From positions 625,157 through 689,156 of the forward strand of contig VZRG01000186.1 in NCBI GenBank assembly GCA_013397435.1: DNA of 64,000 nt, read 5' to 3'. The stretch's first letter is position 1. The number at the start of each line of letters is the position of its first letter. A program made the position numbers and the translations under genes. The notes beneath the pieces were generated by a model. That model worked only from the letters and a program-made list of their open reading frames with translations. It had not been told where the DNA came from and did no database searches. This DNA is from Erythrocercus mccallii (taxonomy: Eukaryota; Chordata; Aves; Passeriformes; Dicruridae). Positions 24,990 to 36,125 of this stretch are shown here, one piece after another.

Positions 24990-27140
24990 AATATAAATAT
25001 ATTGGTAAATTACAGGGAACCTGTATTTCAACCAGGTTGACAATTGCAGTCAGTAGGATGATGATTTATTTCCCAGTGTTCAAAGGTGTTAAAGCTTATT
25101 CAAAGAAACCTAAAAGAATTAACTTTAGCATGTGACAGTTATAGGGTTTTTAATTGTTTCCATTGCAGAAATTAATAGCTTTTAATCTGATATTTGAAGA
25201 AAGAACAATGGTTAAAATGCTCTTTTAGTGAGAAGCACTAGAATTTAAGATTTAAATGAAATCTAGCAGCTGGCCATGGCTTTCTGAACTACTAGGACAA
25301 TACTTTGTAAGATTTGTTAATCATTTTGAAGAAACAATGCCATCTGTGAGAGTGTTCTTTAGGCAGGTTTTGGATAATGGCGTCTCCTTGTGTGACTGCC
25401 CAGAATGGCCTTTTGAGCCCAAGCCATCTGGTGTCAACATGACCATATTTTCCTATTCAATATTATTACAATACTGTAGTCAATTCATAGGTAAATTAGG
25501 GAAAAGGAGTTTGAACTAGCTTCTTGTAAGCAGTTACATGGTTGAACTTCAAAACTTTCCTTACCTGTCCTTGTTTATCTCTCTTTTTCTTTTCCATTTC
25601 TGTGGGTTTCAGTAATCTATCACTTCTATATTACAAGTGTCATGTGGGTTTATTTTTGTTGTTTGTAACAGATTTCTAGCAGATTTTGTTGTAACAGATT
25701 TCTGTTGATTTTGTAACAGTTTTTCTATTTCTACTGAAGGAGTTGCTGAAAGAGTATGAGCCAGGATGAAATTGTGTGGAAAAATATTCTATAGTACTCT
25801 TTGTACTGTTGAAATACATTCTTTTTTTTTCTTAGTATTTTAATTTTAGCTGTATTTTCTACTCAAATCTGTACTTTCTATCACATCTGTGATCTTATTT
25901 ATTTATAAGGCAATATCTATACTTTTGTATACCCATATAAGCAATGCCCTTGTATCTCATTATTAGGGTTCCTACTTAATACTTTTCATTTATATCATTA
26001 TGTAAAAAGACATATCGGGGGAAAAAAGGGGAATTAAATCCATTTTGCATCCTATAATTAATATTTTTTTAGTGTAGTCAAATTTATGTAGAACCAAATT
26101 ATTAAAATAATCAAATGTGACTTTATGTGTATTTTGATGTAAATCAAACTGGTTTTCCCTTTTCTCTCTGTGTCAGTTTTGAAAACAAAATCTACTACAG
26201 ATGATTTGGTGCATTCAAAGACACTCTTTATAAACAACTTTAACCATGACACTACCTTTCTATTATTTGCTGTAAGGCACTATACAGAAATGGAGAAGAG
26301 CTTATGTACTGCTAAGTGCAGCACTTAAGAAGTCTCTTTCTTTGCAAAGACATTTATTAAGAAGAATAAATGTCTTTGCAAAGAAAAAAAAATCTCCTGA
26401 AGCATATGTATTCTGATCATTAAGATTATTCACAAATTATTTCTTTTATTTTGGTCTGGGTTAAATCAAAACCTTTGGAAGCTTGGAATTATCCTCAGGG
26501 TGGGGGTAACTGACATTTTAGAGAATATGCAGTGAAATTTATGGTGGAAAATTTCATTCAACTAATTCTGCCTGTGAATATATTGTGAATTGGAGCTGTG
26601 CTCTATAATCTTTATTTTCTTCCATTAGTTCCAACTTTCTGAATTCAAAATAACTGCAATATATTTAGTTCTTTTATACAATGATAAAAAGTACCTTTTC
26701 TCCAAATATTGTCAAGACATCAAATATATACATCCTTTTTGCTTTTTTAGTGATGACAGTATTCTGTGCTACATAAAACAAGTAATTTCTAGTACACTTG
26801 ATAAAGAATAATTTAAATGTTTTAGTTTCATTTTTGAGCCATAATTATTAAAGACGAAAATTTTGTTAGATATTTATGCTAGATATTTAGAACTGTTAGA
26901 TAATTTACAATAGGAAACGTTAGAAAAAATGTAAATAAATCTAAACCTAAAGAGCTTAATGAATAATCAAATTGACTCTATTATATTAATTAGTGCATCT
27001 AATACCTTGCTTAATTGAAACAGTATCATTGCACTTCTGTTTGACATCTTGACTGGAAAGAGGTTAATATTTACATATGTAAGCTTTTATTTTCATCATA
27101 ATAGAGAGGCAACTCATTCACTGCAATCTTATTCAGTTTA
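24990..27140. other. AT-rich intronic sequence with hairpin
   Basis: The only clear structure is the 22-bp inverted repeat at 26337. An 87-codon frame at 25256-25519 has no recognisable domain. Confidence 0.6.
26337..26386. repeat. Perfect 22-bp inverted repeat (hairpin)
   Basis: The left arm 26337-26358 (TTTCTTTGCAAAGACATTTATT) pairs perfectly with the right arm 26365-26386 across a 6-base loop AAGAAG. Each arm contains the palindrome CTTTGCAAAG. Transcribed, it would form a strong 22-bp stem. There is no recognisable gene at this position. Confidence 0.97.
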
Positions 27141-27145
27141 CAAAC

Positions 27146-27610
27146 CTCATAGAATTGTAGAATGATTAGGGTTGGAAGGGATTTTAAAGATCATCCATTT
27201 CCAACTGCCCCACCATGGGCAGGGATATCTTCCACAAGATCAGGTTTTTCAAAATGTCATCCAGCCGGGCCATGAACACTTCAAGGGATGTGGCACCCAT
27301 AGCTTCTCTGGGCAACCTTTTCCAGTGCCTCAACACCCTCTGAGTAGATTTTGTTCCTGACATCTAATCTGAATCTGTCTTTTAGTGTAAAACTGTTTCC
27401 CTTTGTCTTATCTCTATCTGTTTGGGTAAAGTGGTGTTCTCCCTCTTTTTTATAAGCCTTCTTTAGGTACTGGAATGCCACAATGAGGTCTGCAGGGAAC
27501 CTGCCTTCCCCAGGCCAAACAATCTTTGCTCTCTCAGGCTGTCATTGTAGGAGGAATGCTCATTGGCTGACCATATTTGTGACCCTCTTCTGTGCCACAG
27601 CTTGACACTC
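27146..27610 (-). mobile_element. CR1 LINE 3' end
   Basis: The reversed CR1 terminus (CATAGAATTGTAGAATGATTAGGGTTGGAAGGG) is followed by about 460 bp of typical reversed 3' UTR: CCACCATGGGCAGGGATATC, GGCAACCTTTTCCAGTGCCTC, a GGAATGCCACAATGAGGTC segment and GTGACCCTCTTCTGTGCC. The small reading frames inside it are incidental. Confidence 0.92.
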
Positions 27611-27614
27611 AGCT

Positions 27615-30600
27615 TTAGAAAAGCTGCCATTTTTTACAATAGTTTTCCACAGGGAATTTTAGAGTCTTTTGTCTAACCTCCAGGGAGTATTTGTTGAGGC
27701 CTTCTTGAAGGTCATTCTTGCAATTTTTGGTTATATTTGATAAGTATTCAGAACAAATTATTGAAGGAATGAGGGCTCCTGGGTTATGCATTTTTACTCT
27801 AAGGCTGGTGTTATCACTAGGAGAATGGGAAAATATCTAAAGAGACTGACATAACTTGTTAAATTTAAAATTGTAGATGTTGGAACCTTAAGCATGAACA
27901 CCCAATATTTTTTAATAATGTAATGGCCACTGAAGAGAGATACGCAGTATAGCACATCTATACATAATAATGCTTTTCTCTGAAGTCAATGCCTTCAAAG
28001 TATTTCATCACATAGTTTACATAAGCGTGCATAGTTCATTAATGTACTTTTAGATTCCAAATGCATCTAAAGCAGGTCAGCATGTCTGGAGTAGAACTGA
28101 TATTATAACAAGGGAGATTTCATGTTGCTTGTATTGCTGCATGAAACATCTGTTTCACCAGCCCTTCCTCCTGCCTACTACTGCTCCTTGATTAAACGCT
28201 TCCCATATGCTGAGCTAAATTAGGATGTTAATGTATCTGGTAATTGTTTATTATTATGATTACAATATTTTAAAATCTGATTTATGTTTATAGTACTGCC
28301 AGTCTTCTTTACTATTGTGTTAGAATCAGAGCATGTGAAACAGCTTAAAGGAATTCTGAATTTCCTGTGTCATATATCAAGTAAAACAATAAAGATGACC
28401 TCCAAAGCTGTGGAAACTGTAGTCTTTATGATTCCAACTGAGAAAATAGAAAAAATATTGTTGATTCATGGTCAATCAGTAAAGAAGGAATAGATTTTTT
28501 TATCAAATAGGAATTTAAATCACGAGTCTTATCCCTAGAGATTGTACACAGAATGTAAATCTGTCAATCACGTTAATGAATTCACAGGTACTCTTCAATT
28601 ATTTCTGCAGAAAGACCTGAGAATGAGTATGTTTTGCAGTATATAATAGCCTGACATGTTGAGAAATTCCAGAGTTAAGTTGTATCCACTGAGAATTTCT
28701 GTCTCTGTACTAAAAACAGGTATGGTAGTTGAAACATCTTTGATGTTCTCAAATCTGCTGTTAGAAAAAGAAGTAAAAACTCCAAACCTGACTTGAATAT
28801 CTCCTCACTTTCCTCCCTGCCCTGTGACTTCAAATGTTTTTTCTGATTATAGTCTCATGGAATAGTCACCATTTGTCCTTGTTGATGTTTCCTTGAAGAA
28901 CTGGGATGTACTATGAGGAACTGTCTATGTAATGTCTTATTTTGCTATTAGCCAGGATTATATCCTCTTAAACTTCTTTTTAAAACAGAGAGGGTATACT
29001 GAGAAAATACTAAGAATATCTTGAGAGAGGCTGGTGTTGTTTAGACTGGTTCTAATTTTATTTGTCATAAATACCAGTTTACAGATGTTTAGTTTATACT
29101 AGCATTTCAGGGGAACATCGTTAGTGCTTTAAGATAAATGTGATAATTAGTGCATAGCTCTGCCAAAGGTTTTGCAAAGTTGATATTTATTTATAAGTTT
29201 TGTAAGCTTTAAATAGGAATATTACTTCCCATTTCCATTGACACCATTGTTTTAAAATTTTTAAATTCTAAAATGAAAATTGAAATGATAGTTAAAATAC
29301 ACTCAATCTATGAATGAGCTTTGAACATGGAGAGAAACAATTTAAGTTTGATATTATAAAGATGGAAAAAACCCGAAGAAAGGCGCAAAAAGCATGAAAC
29401 ACCTTTTAACACCCTAGGTAACAGAAACTTTATACAGTACAGAAAGAGTACAAACTAGACATGGGTCTTTCAAGAGCATGCAATAGTCTTTTTCTTCAAC
29501 ATTAAACCAGTGAAAGATTGGGCATGTGACTGGGTGAATAGAAATGATGTATCCAGGAAATGCTTGTAGAGGTTGCTTTTGAAAACATATTTCAAAAACA
29601 AATTTTGAAAGTGAGATACTCAAATCAATTACACTTTCTCATCACATTATAGATCTCAGTATCAATGGATAATGCTTCATAGCAGTGGATAAAGCAGAAA
29701 TCTGATAGGATTATAACAGAGGAAGACAAAGGTCTCTGATAGGAATTTGTTTGGGCACCTTTTAACCTATTTTCAGTCTGAATGATAAATGTTGGAGCTA
29801 AAATAAATTTTAATACCTAATTTTTCAGTACATTCCAAAATACTGGCAGATAAAGGTTTAAAGCATACTAATTTGTAAAAGTATATACATATGTGAACTG
29901 AAGTCCCTGGTGTATATGAACCAGTAGAGGCAATAAATTGCTATACTAATTTGAGACGAGGCTTTTTTGTTGTTGTTTTGTTGTTTTGGGATTTTTTTCC
30001 ATCTGGAAAGATAAAATCAGGCAGGTTTGTTTTACAGGGAATTGGATTTATTTTGTCATGACAGCATGTCACACAAACACCATCTGTTAAAAGTACACTT
30101 GACAGTTCACTGGGGAAAATAGAACCTAAAACCTGGGCCATGTTTAACAAGGCCTGTAGACATCCAGGAAGATATGTTGAGTTCCAGACATAGGACACCT
30201 GTCTTATTTAAACAGATAGTATTTCTCTGGATAAGCAAGAGACAGAACCACCCTGCCATGATATTGGTGTGAGAATGTGTTGACAGAGTAATGTAGTGGC
30301 TGAGAAGAAAATTTTGCAAAGATTGTCATCCTTTCGGGCAGGTCACTTCATTCTGTGCTATGGCTAAGATTTCCTTCAGCATTTACTGTCGTCCCAAAGT
30401 ACTTAGCCATTTTGTATGTATGTATATCTGTAAAAGGAGATGGCTTCACTCCAATGTGATGTCCTTTAAACAAGGTAGTAAAGGTAGCATTCTTCACCTT
30501 GTATAACAGCTGTTACCACAAAGTTCATGTTAAATAAACTTAGTAAGTCAAATAACCATACCAGTTGTTTTGCTTATGCTTATGTTTTGGTGATGCAGTA

Positions 30601-31795
30601 GTCCAAACTGAATCTCATGTCCACTAACATAGCTACAGTTCTCTGCTAAAAGTGGAAAATATTTGGCTTTTTTCTTTTTTTTTCTTTTTTTTTTAATAAT
30701 ATGGAAGAAATGTTAGGGAGAGGATTTATTTTAAGAAACATCAGTGTAGAAACAGGCTGTTTTTATATCAAGACCAGGTTTTTCACTATAACTACATTGC
30801 AATGCTGACACTTTTCAAGAAACTACAAGATTAAGTGTTCAGAATAAAATATATGAATACTAGCTTGTCTATGCTTTTTCTGAAAGCCCTTATTCACATA
30901 CAAAATCCTTTATCAATCTAAGTAATATTAGTGAAATTAGCAGGATTGAACTCTGGTGGAGAAAGTTTTCAAGATGGTGAATTCCAGGTGCTATACATGG
31001 ACAAAAAATTTCAGATGAACTGAAATTTTACTTGTGTTTGTCTTTTGTATTTAGAAGGAAATATTTTTCTAAGTAAGACCTCATATTTTCAGTTGTGTCT
31101 TCAAAGAAATTTTTGATATTATCATACACTTTATTGATATAATTTAAAGAAAAAGTAAGCAGGACAATAAGTAGCATTAAAAAGATGTGGATAAAGAGAC
31201 ATTCTAGATAAAAAAAGAAAAGGCAAATGTTGAAATATACTGTGATCATTGCAGCTTCTCTGCTTCTCTTCAGAAGAACCTGTGCTCAGGTCAAGAACTT
31301 TGCTCCATAATAGTGCATTGTCTCAGTTGTATTTTTGTAGTGCTGTAATACATTTTTTTAATTAATGAAATCTTCTCTCGTAAATCTTTGGATTTCTATA
31401 TAAATTAATTGTCCCTGAATCTGTCAAAACAGACATGAAGATTTATAGCTCTTAAAATCAGATTGCATGTATCCTACTTATCACCACTACTTTTGGTGTT
31501 GCATTAAATTTGAAAGCATATCACAGTGTGGGAAAACCAGCTGCTTTTTACATCTAATATCTCATCACCTTTCAGCTGTAATGCTGTCATCTGTAATCCA
31601 CTCAGACTTGTGTAATTTATTATGTGCAGCTAAAATATTCCAATTAATTTTTTGTTGTTGTTGTTTTAAATTCAGGAAGAATACTCTATTCTTTTCTTGA
31701 AGATTTCCCAAAAATCTTTTAAGATGGAAAATATGATCCACAAATTTTTTACTAGTTCTATATTTTGTGGAGGGAATCAGAAAGATTGGAGGCAT
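27615..31795. other. AT-rich intronic sequence
   Basis: No exon, RNA gene or known repeat was recognised in these 4 kb. Confidence 0.6.
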
Positions 31796-31800
31796 GTAAC

Positions 31801-32768
31801 TGTAGTGGGTTGGCCCCAGCTGAATGCCAGGTGTCCATCAAAGCCTCTCCATCACCCCTTCCACAGCTGAATAATGGAGAGAAAATACAACCAAGAGTTC
31901 ATGAGTTGAGATAAGAACTGGGAAAGGTCACTCACCAAACACTATCATGGGCAAAACAGACTGGTATTAGACATATTGCACTTATTACTATAAAAGTCAG
32001 AGCATGGTAGTGTCAAGTAAAGTAAGACTTTATCAAGACTTTCTCACACCTTTCCTTTCAAGCTCTATCTCCTCCCCCAGCTGCACAGGGAGGTGGGAAT
32101 GGGGATTATGGTCAGTTCATCACAGGTTTTTTCTGCTGCTATTCATGGAGAGGAGTCCTTCCCTCCTCCAGCATGTTGTCCTTCCCATGGGAGATAATTC
32201 TTCATGAATTTCTCCAAAGTCAATCCATCCTATGGGCAACAGTCCTCCCCAAACTTCTGCAGCATTGGTCACTCTTCAATGGGATGCAGTCCTGCAAGAA
32301 CAGGCTGATCCAGCATGGGTCCTTTACAGGGTCACATGTCCTACCAGCAAACCTGCTCCAGTGTGGGCTCCTCTCTCCACGGGTCTGCAGCACCCTGCAT
32401 CTGCATTCCTGTGGTTCTGCATGGGTTGCAGGGGCATAGGTGCTCCAGTGCCTGGAGCACCTTCTCCCCTTCCTTCTACACTGACCTTGGTGTCTGCAGA
32501 GCTGTTCCTTTCACACGTTCTAACTCTGTTTTTCTCTGGCTGCAAGTACAAATCCACAATAATTTTTTTCTCAAGTCTGCTATCGCATAGGTGTTACCAG
32601 CATTTCTAATTGGCCCACCCTTGACCAGCAGTGGGTCTATTTTGGAGCTGCCAGGGATTCGCTCTTCTGGACATGGAAGAATCTTCTGGCAGCTTCTCAC
32701 AGAGGCCACCCCTGTAGTACACTGCCTCCTCTCCCACTACCAAAATCTGGCAATGCAAACACAACACT
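31801..32768 (-). mobile_element. Nearly complete solo LTR (about 970 bp)
   Basis: It begins TGTAGTGGGTTGGCC, and the + strand shows blocks I recognise from a widespread passerine LTR: GAATGCCAGGTGTCCATCAAAGCC, AGGGAGGTGGGAATGGGGATTATGGTCAGTTCATCAC, degenerate repeats of CTCCAGCATG.../CCCATGGG..., CTGACCTTGGTGTCTGCAGAG and GCAGCTTCTCACAGAGGCCACCCC. The right end is near AACACT, a decayed terminus. No convincing target-site duplication is seen. Orientation is inferred from known family members and is less certain. Several overlapping reading frames are by-products of the repeats. Confidence 0.85.
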
Positions 32769-33234
32769 GTCTTTATGTCAATTTTTCCTTTTTTCAGCTA
32801 GATGCACCATATGTATATATGTGCAGTACACAAAGCACACGTGTGTTTGAGGTTTTTATATGTTCAGTGTTCTGCTTTATATCTTCTGTTTATGATGAAT
32901 AACTTTTAACTTCACATTTTCCTTAATTACCATTTAAGGAATGTAGTAGGTAAAAAGGGTTCAAATTGGTTTGGGTTTTGACAGTACCATAAGTTTGGGT
33001 ATTTATATACATGTTATCATTTAATTATCTGACAGTCTGGACAGAGAAAGAATGGTGGGCAAAAAATGTGGAACAGTATAGGATAGGATACTTTATCTTC
33101 TATACTTAGCTGAAAAGAAAAAATAGAGATTTGAGCCTCATTTGCATGAGCACATATTCAGCTGCCTACAAATGGAGTTTTGATGGAGTATTTTGTATAT
33201 TTTTGATGATAACTTTATCTTCAGTCAAGATAGT

Positions 33235-33303
33235 GATTGGTCAAAAGTTGGAGTCAATGACCTTGGAGGTCTTTTCCAATCGTAATTATTCTGGGATTCA
33301 TAA
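33235..33303 (+). mobile_element. CR1 LINE terminal fragment
   Basis: AAAAGTTGGAGTCAATGACCTTGGAGGTCTTTTCCAATCGTAATTATTCTGGGATTC matches the last 60-70 bp of CR1 in sense orientation with a few substitutions. It lies about 460 bp upstream of the exon at 33768. Confidence 0.8.
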
Positions 33304-33767
33304 AAATATTCCTCCTCTACAGTTATACAGTATCACAGTTGGATTCTTGCCTTTTGTATATTTTAAATATTTTTAAGGACAGATTTTATTATGGAGATTA
33401 TATTTTCTCCTATACTGTCTTAATCTTACAATGGTGTGTTGCGAAGATTTCAGAAGGTGACTTCATGAAATGGGGTTTTTTTCCTTTCTGAGGAAAACTT
33501 TGGATCCTAGTGTATTCATAAAAAGAATGACTGAAATCAATCATTTCCCATGGAAGAAAACCTTTTACCATAACACATGAAAATAAGTAATACACAAAAA
33601 AAAAAAAAAATTGGGGTTCTTTTTGATAGGAATTTTAACTGGTTCAAGCAAAAATTATAAAATACGATTGCATTCAGGCAACGGAAGTTTATGTATGGGA
33701 AATGTAAAGAGTTATCTTTAGAGCTAATGTCTAAACATCCAATTAATTTTTTTCTTTTACTTTGCAG

Positions 33768-33855
33768 TGACCCAGGGTGGGGATGCAATTGCATCTGATA
33801 CATGTCCTGATCCTGGAATTCCTGAAAATGGGAAGAGGGTAGGCTCTGATTTCAG
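33768..33855 (+). CDS. CSMD1: CSMD1 internal exon: linker and start of Sushi domain 2
   Basis: This is an 88-nt internal exon. It follows a strong polypyrimidine tract (TTTTTTCTTTTACTTTGCAG) and ends at a GTAGGC donor. It takes one base of its first codon from the previous exon, holds 28 full codons (beginning TQGGDAIASD) and passes two bases (AG) to the next exon. After a short linker comes TCPDPGIPENG, the classic opening of a Sushi/CCP domain, with the first of its four cysteines. CSMD proteins alternate CUB and Sushi domains in the ectodomain of a large single-pass membrane protein. From memory, the linker and Sushi opening correspond to the region between CUB 2 and CUB 3 near the N-terminus. 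The upstream exon is not identifiable in the preceding 33.7 kb. CSMD1 is preferred over CSMD3 and CSMD2 on remembered residues across all three exons; an alignment would settle it. Confidence 0.9.
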
Positions 33856-33923
33856 GTAGGCACATTTAGTTTTCTACATGATCAAGAAAAAGGTATTTCC
33901 TATATACATTTATACACAGCCTG

Positions 33924-34502
33924 TGTACTAGTTTGAAAGCAAACAAGTGAAAGTCAGAACTACAATTTATTAGGAAAATTAAAATAAAGACAGAAAACAC
34001 TGGCTTAAACTGCCAGAGTCAGGATACAACCCAACACCGTGTTGGTCAGGGTGGGGGTAGCAGTCTGATTAAATGGTGGCTGCATCCTGTTGAAGTGATA
34101 GATGTGGTTCTGTTGAAGTGGTGACCCTGTAGAAGAGTCTGTTCTTCCTCTGAATGTCCAGTGCTGGTTATGTAGCTCTTGTCCTCTGGGAATCCAGTAG
34201 GTAGGGCTGCTCTGGTGTTCCAAACCTCATATTGTACCCAGATAGGAATGCTTGGTTTTCCCCCTTGGTGGAGCCTCTTACAATTAAATGATGTCATTTT
34301 ATCAGTCATGCAGTGAGCCTTGATGGACCATTAGCAGAAGATATCTCCCCAGAGGGAGTTATCAGGGATGAGTCATGGAGGTGATAAAGAACACTGTCCC
34401 ACCCATTTTTAACAGCTTGAAAAGGATTGTCATATGAGGATGGTCATAGAATGGTCATAGAATACATATTTTGGATTGCATTTTACATTGTAACCTAAGA
34501 CA
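33924..34502 (-). mobile_element. Solo LTR next to the 33768 exon, with perfect target-site duplication
   Basis: This 579-bp LTR begins TGTACTAG and ends AAGACA on +. Identical 5-bp duplications GCCTG flank it at 33919-33923 and 34503-34507, which proves insertion as a single LTR or later recombination to one. The minus strand carries AATAAA (complement of TTTATT near 33967) close to one end, which suggests minus orientation. Near the other end a 12-bp unit ATGGTCATAGAA is repeated twice (34440-34462). It starts 68 bp after the 5' splice site of the exon ending at 33855. Confidence 0.88.
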
Positions 34503-34828
34503 GCCTGTAACAATCCTTTTAAACTTCCCTAGTTTAAATTCATTGATTCTTTGTCAAAATAGAATTGCATATTAAATTGCATAACTTGTATTGGTTTTGC
34601 TTGAATTATTTTTTAAATCAATGCATTTAAAATAGGAATTTTAGAGCATAATAATCTCATCTATGGAGAAAAAGGAGAACTCTGTGGATGGCATAGCAGA
34701 AGAAGCAGAGAGTATTATCTGTTTTCCCACTTTGTAAAAGCTGTTAAAAAGCTTGAGGAAGTCAGTGTCTGAGGCTATGATGGATGTAATCTCCTGGGTT
34801 TTCTTATTTTCACCATTTGTTATTTAGG

Positions 34829-34849
34829 AAAAAAAAAAAAAAAAAAAAG
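34829..34849 (+). repeat. Poly-A tract (about 20 A)
   Basis: A run of about 20 A is followed by purine-rich sequence. I looked for a processed pseudogene next to it and recognised none. Confidence 0.9.
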
Positions 34850-36004
34850 CCAAGGTTGAATGGACCCCTATGGAGAAAGGAGGAAGTTTCCTCTTTCCCC
34901 CTTCAGGAAAAACTTCAGAGACTTGAAGGTGCAGCAGAGAAAAGGGTCAAAGGAAGGAGATGGAAGCCTCCAGCTCATGCAGAGATTTCTAAATTGCTCA
35001 TCAGAAAATGAACAGTCAGACCTAAGAGACAGGAACAATTCATAGGAATTAGAAGGAATTGTGCAAAGTTCTCTACAACTTTAGAAAGCAAGTTAATACA
35101 ACTTGCCTCCTGAATCAAGAGTCTTCAAATCTCGGCCATAACTGACAGGAAAAATAAGTTAAAAATCAATTCTCTTTCTGACTGACATATTTTTTTGATT
35201 TTTCTCATTTATCTTCAAAGGAATTTGAGAAATTATAAAGAACTCCAACATTAAAAGATTCACTTATATGCAAAGTCATGATTTCATTTGTGGCAGTTCA
35301 ATGTGTTTTGAAAAATAATGAATGGAATTAAGATTTTAATTAATAGGCTAGAGACACGAGTTTTCTAGATATTTGCTTATGTCCTCTTCTACATGTTCTG
35401 ATTCAACTTGTCAAGTACATCTACTGCAAATGAAATTGTATGATACAAAAATATAGTATATATTTGCTGTCCAAAAGGATGTTATTTCATAAAAAGAATT
35501 GTAATTTCTATTTAGCTCCTTATTAATGTTTGATTTATTGCAGAGGGAAGCATCAGGCAGTAGAAGACTGTAAAAATGGGGTGCTAAAATACAACTCTTT
35601 TTCAAGAGGTATTAAAGCACCTCTGTATATTCATCCAAGGAATACCTTTATATTCCCACTCTTATTTTGGAGAGTATTTTACTTTCCTGCTTGTGCAGGC
35701 ATGCCTCGGTATCCCTCCTCTGCTTCAGTTGTTCCTTATAAAGCCATAAATGATGGCCAACATGCCACTTCTGAATTCCTCCAAATAAAATACTTAATTG
35801 AAAGAATTAAGGGCAGTATCTAGGATCATTTTGTTATCAGTGTAGAGAGAAAAGCATCTCTGGAAAGAGTTAACAGTAGCAGGACTAGAGACAATGGAAA
35901 TAAGGTGGGACATGGTAAATTATTGCTAGATTCAGAATTTAAAAAAAAAAATCATGTTTTTACCATGAGGATAGTAAAACATATGTGAGAGAACTTGTAG
36001 AATC

Positions 36005-36125
36005 TCCATCAAGGGAGGTATTCAGAACTCCCCCAAGCAGGTCTCTGAGCCCTGTCTTCCAACTGGCTTGCTTCAAATGGACTAGATGAGGTCCTCTTCC
36101 AATCTAATTTATTCTGTGAGTCTAT
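36005..36125 (+). mobile_element. CR1 LINE terminal fragment, strongly decayed
   Basis: GGTATTCAGAACTCCC, then a diverged stretch, then GGACTAGATGAGGTCCTCTTCCAATCTAATTTATTCTGTGAGTCT resemble a diverged CR1 3' terminus on +. Many substitutions make the boundaries approximate. Confidence 0.65.

Larger units (their letters stand above)
1..33767 (+). other. CSMD1: CSMD1 intron (3' part, upstream of Sushi 2 exon)
   Basis: I treat this as one intron because no upstream CSMD1 exon is visible, but a short exon in it could have been missed. It ends at the AG at 33766-33767. Most of it is AT-rich sequence without coding signal. The repeats and unusual blocks in it are listed separately. Confidence 0.7.

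Noticed and set aside
25256..25519. 87-codon + frame with CDCPEWPFEPKPSG segment
   Set aside because: Somewhat protein-like in composition, but no family recognised, no splice context found and too short to stand alone.
34829..35045. Processed pseudogene ending in poly-A
   Set aside because: The poly-A lies upstream of the only open sequence on +, and no parent gene was recognised on either side.
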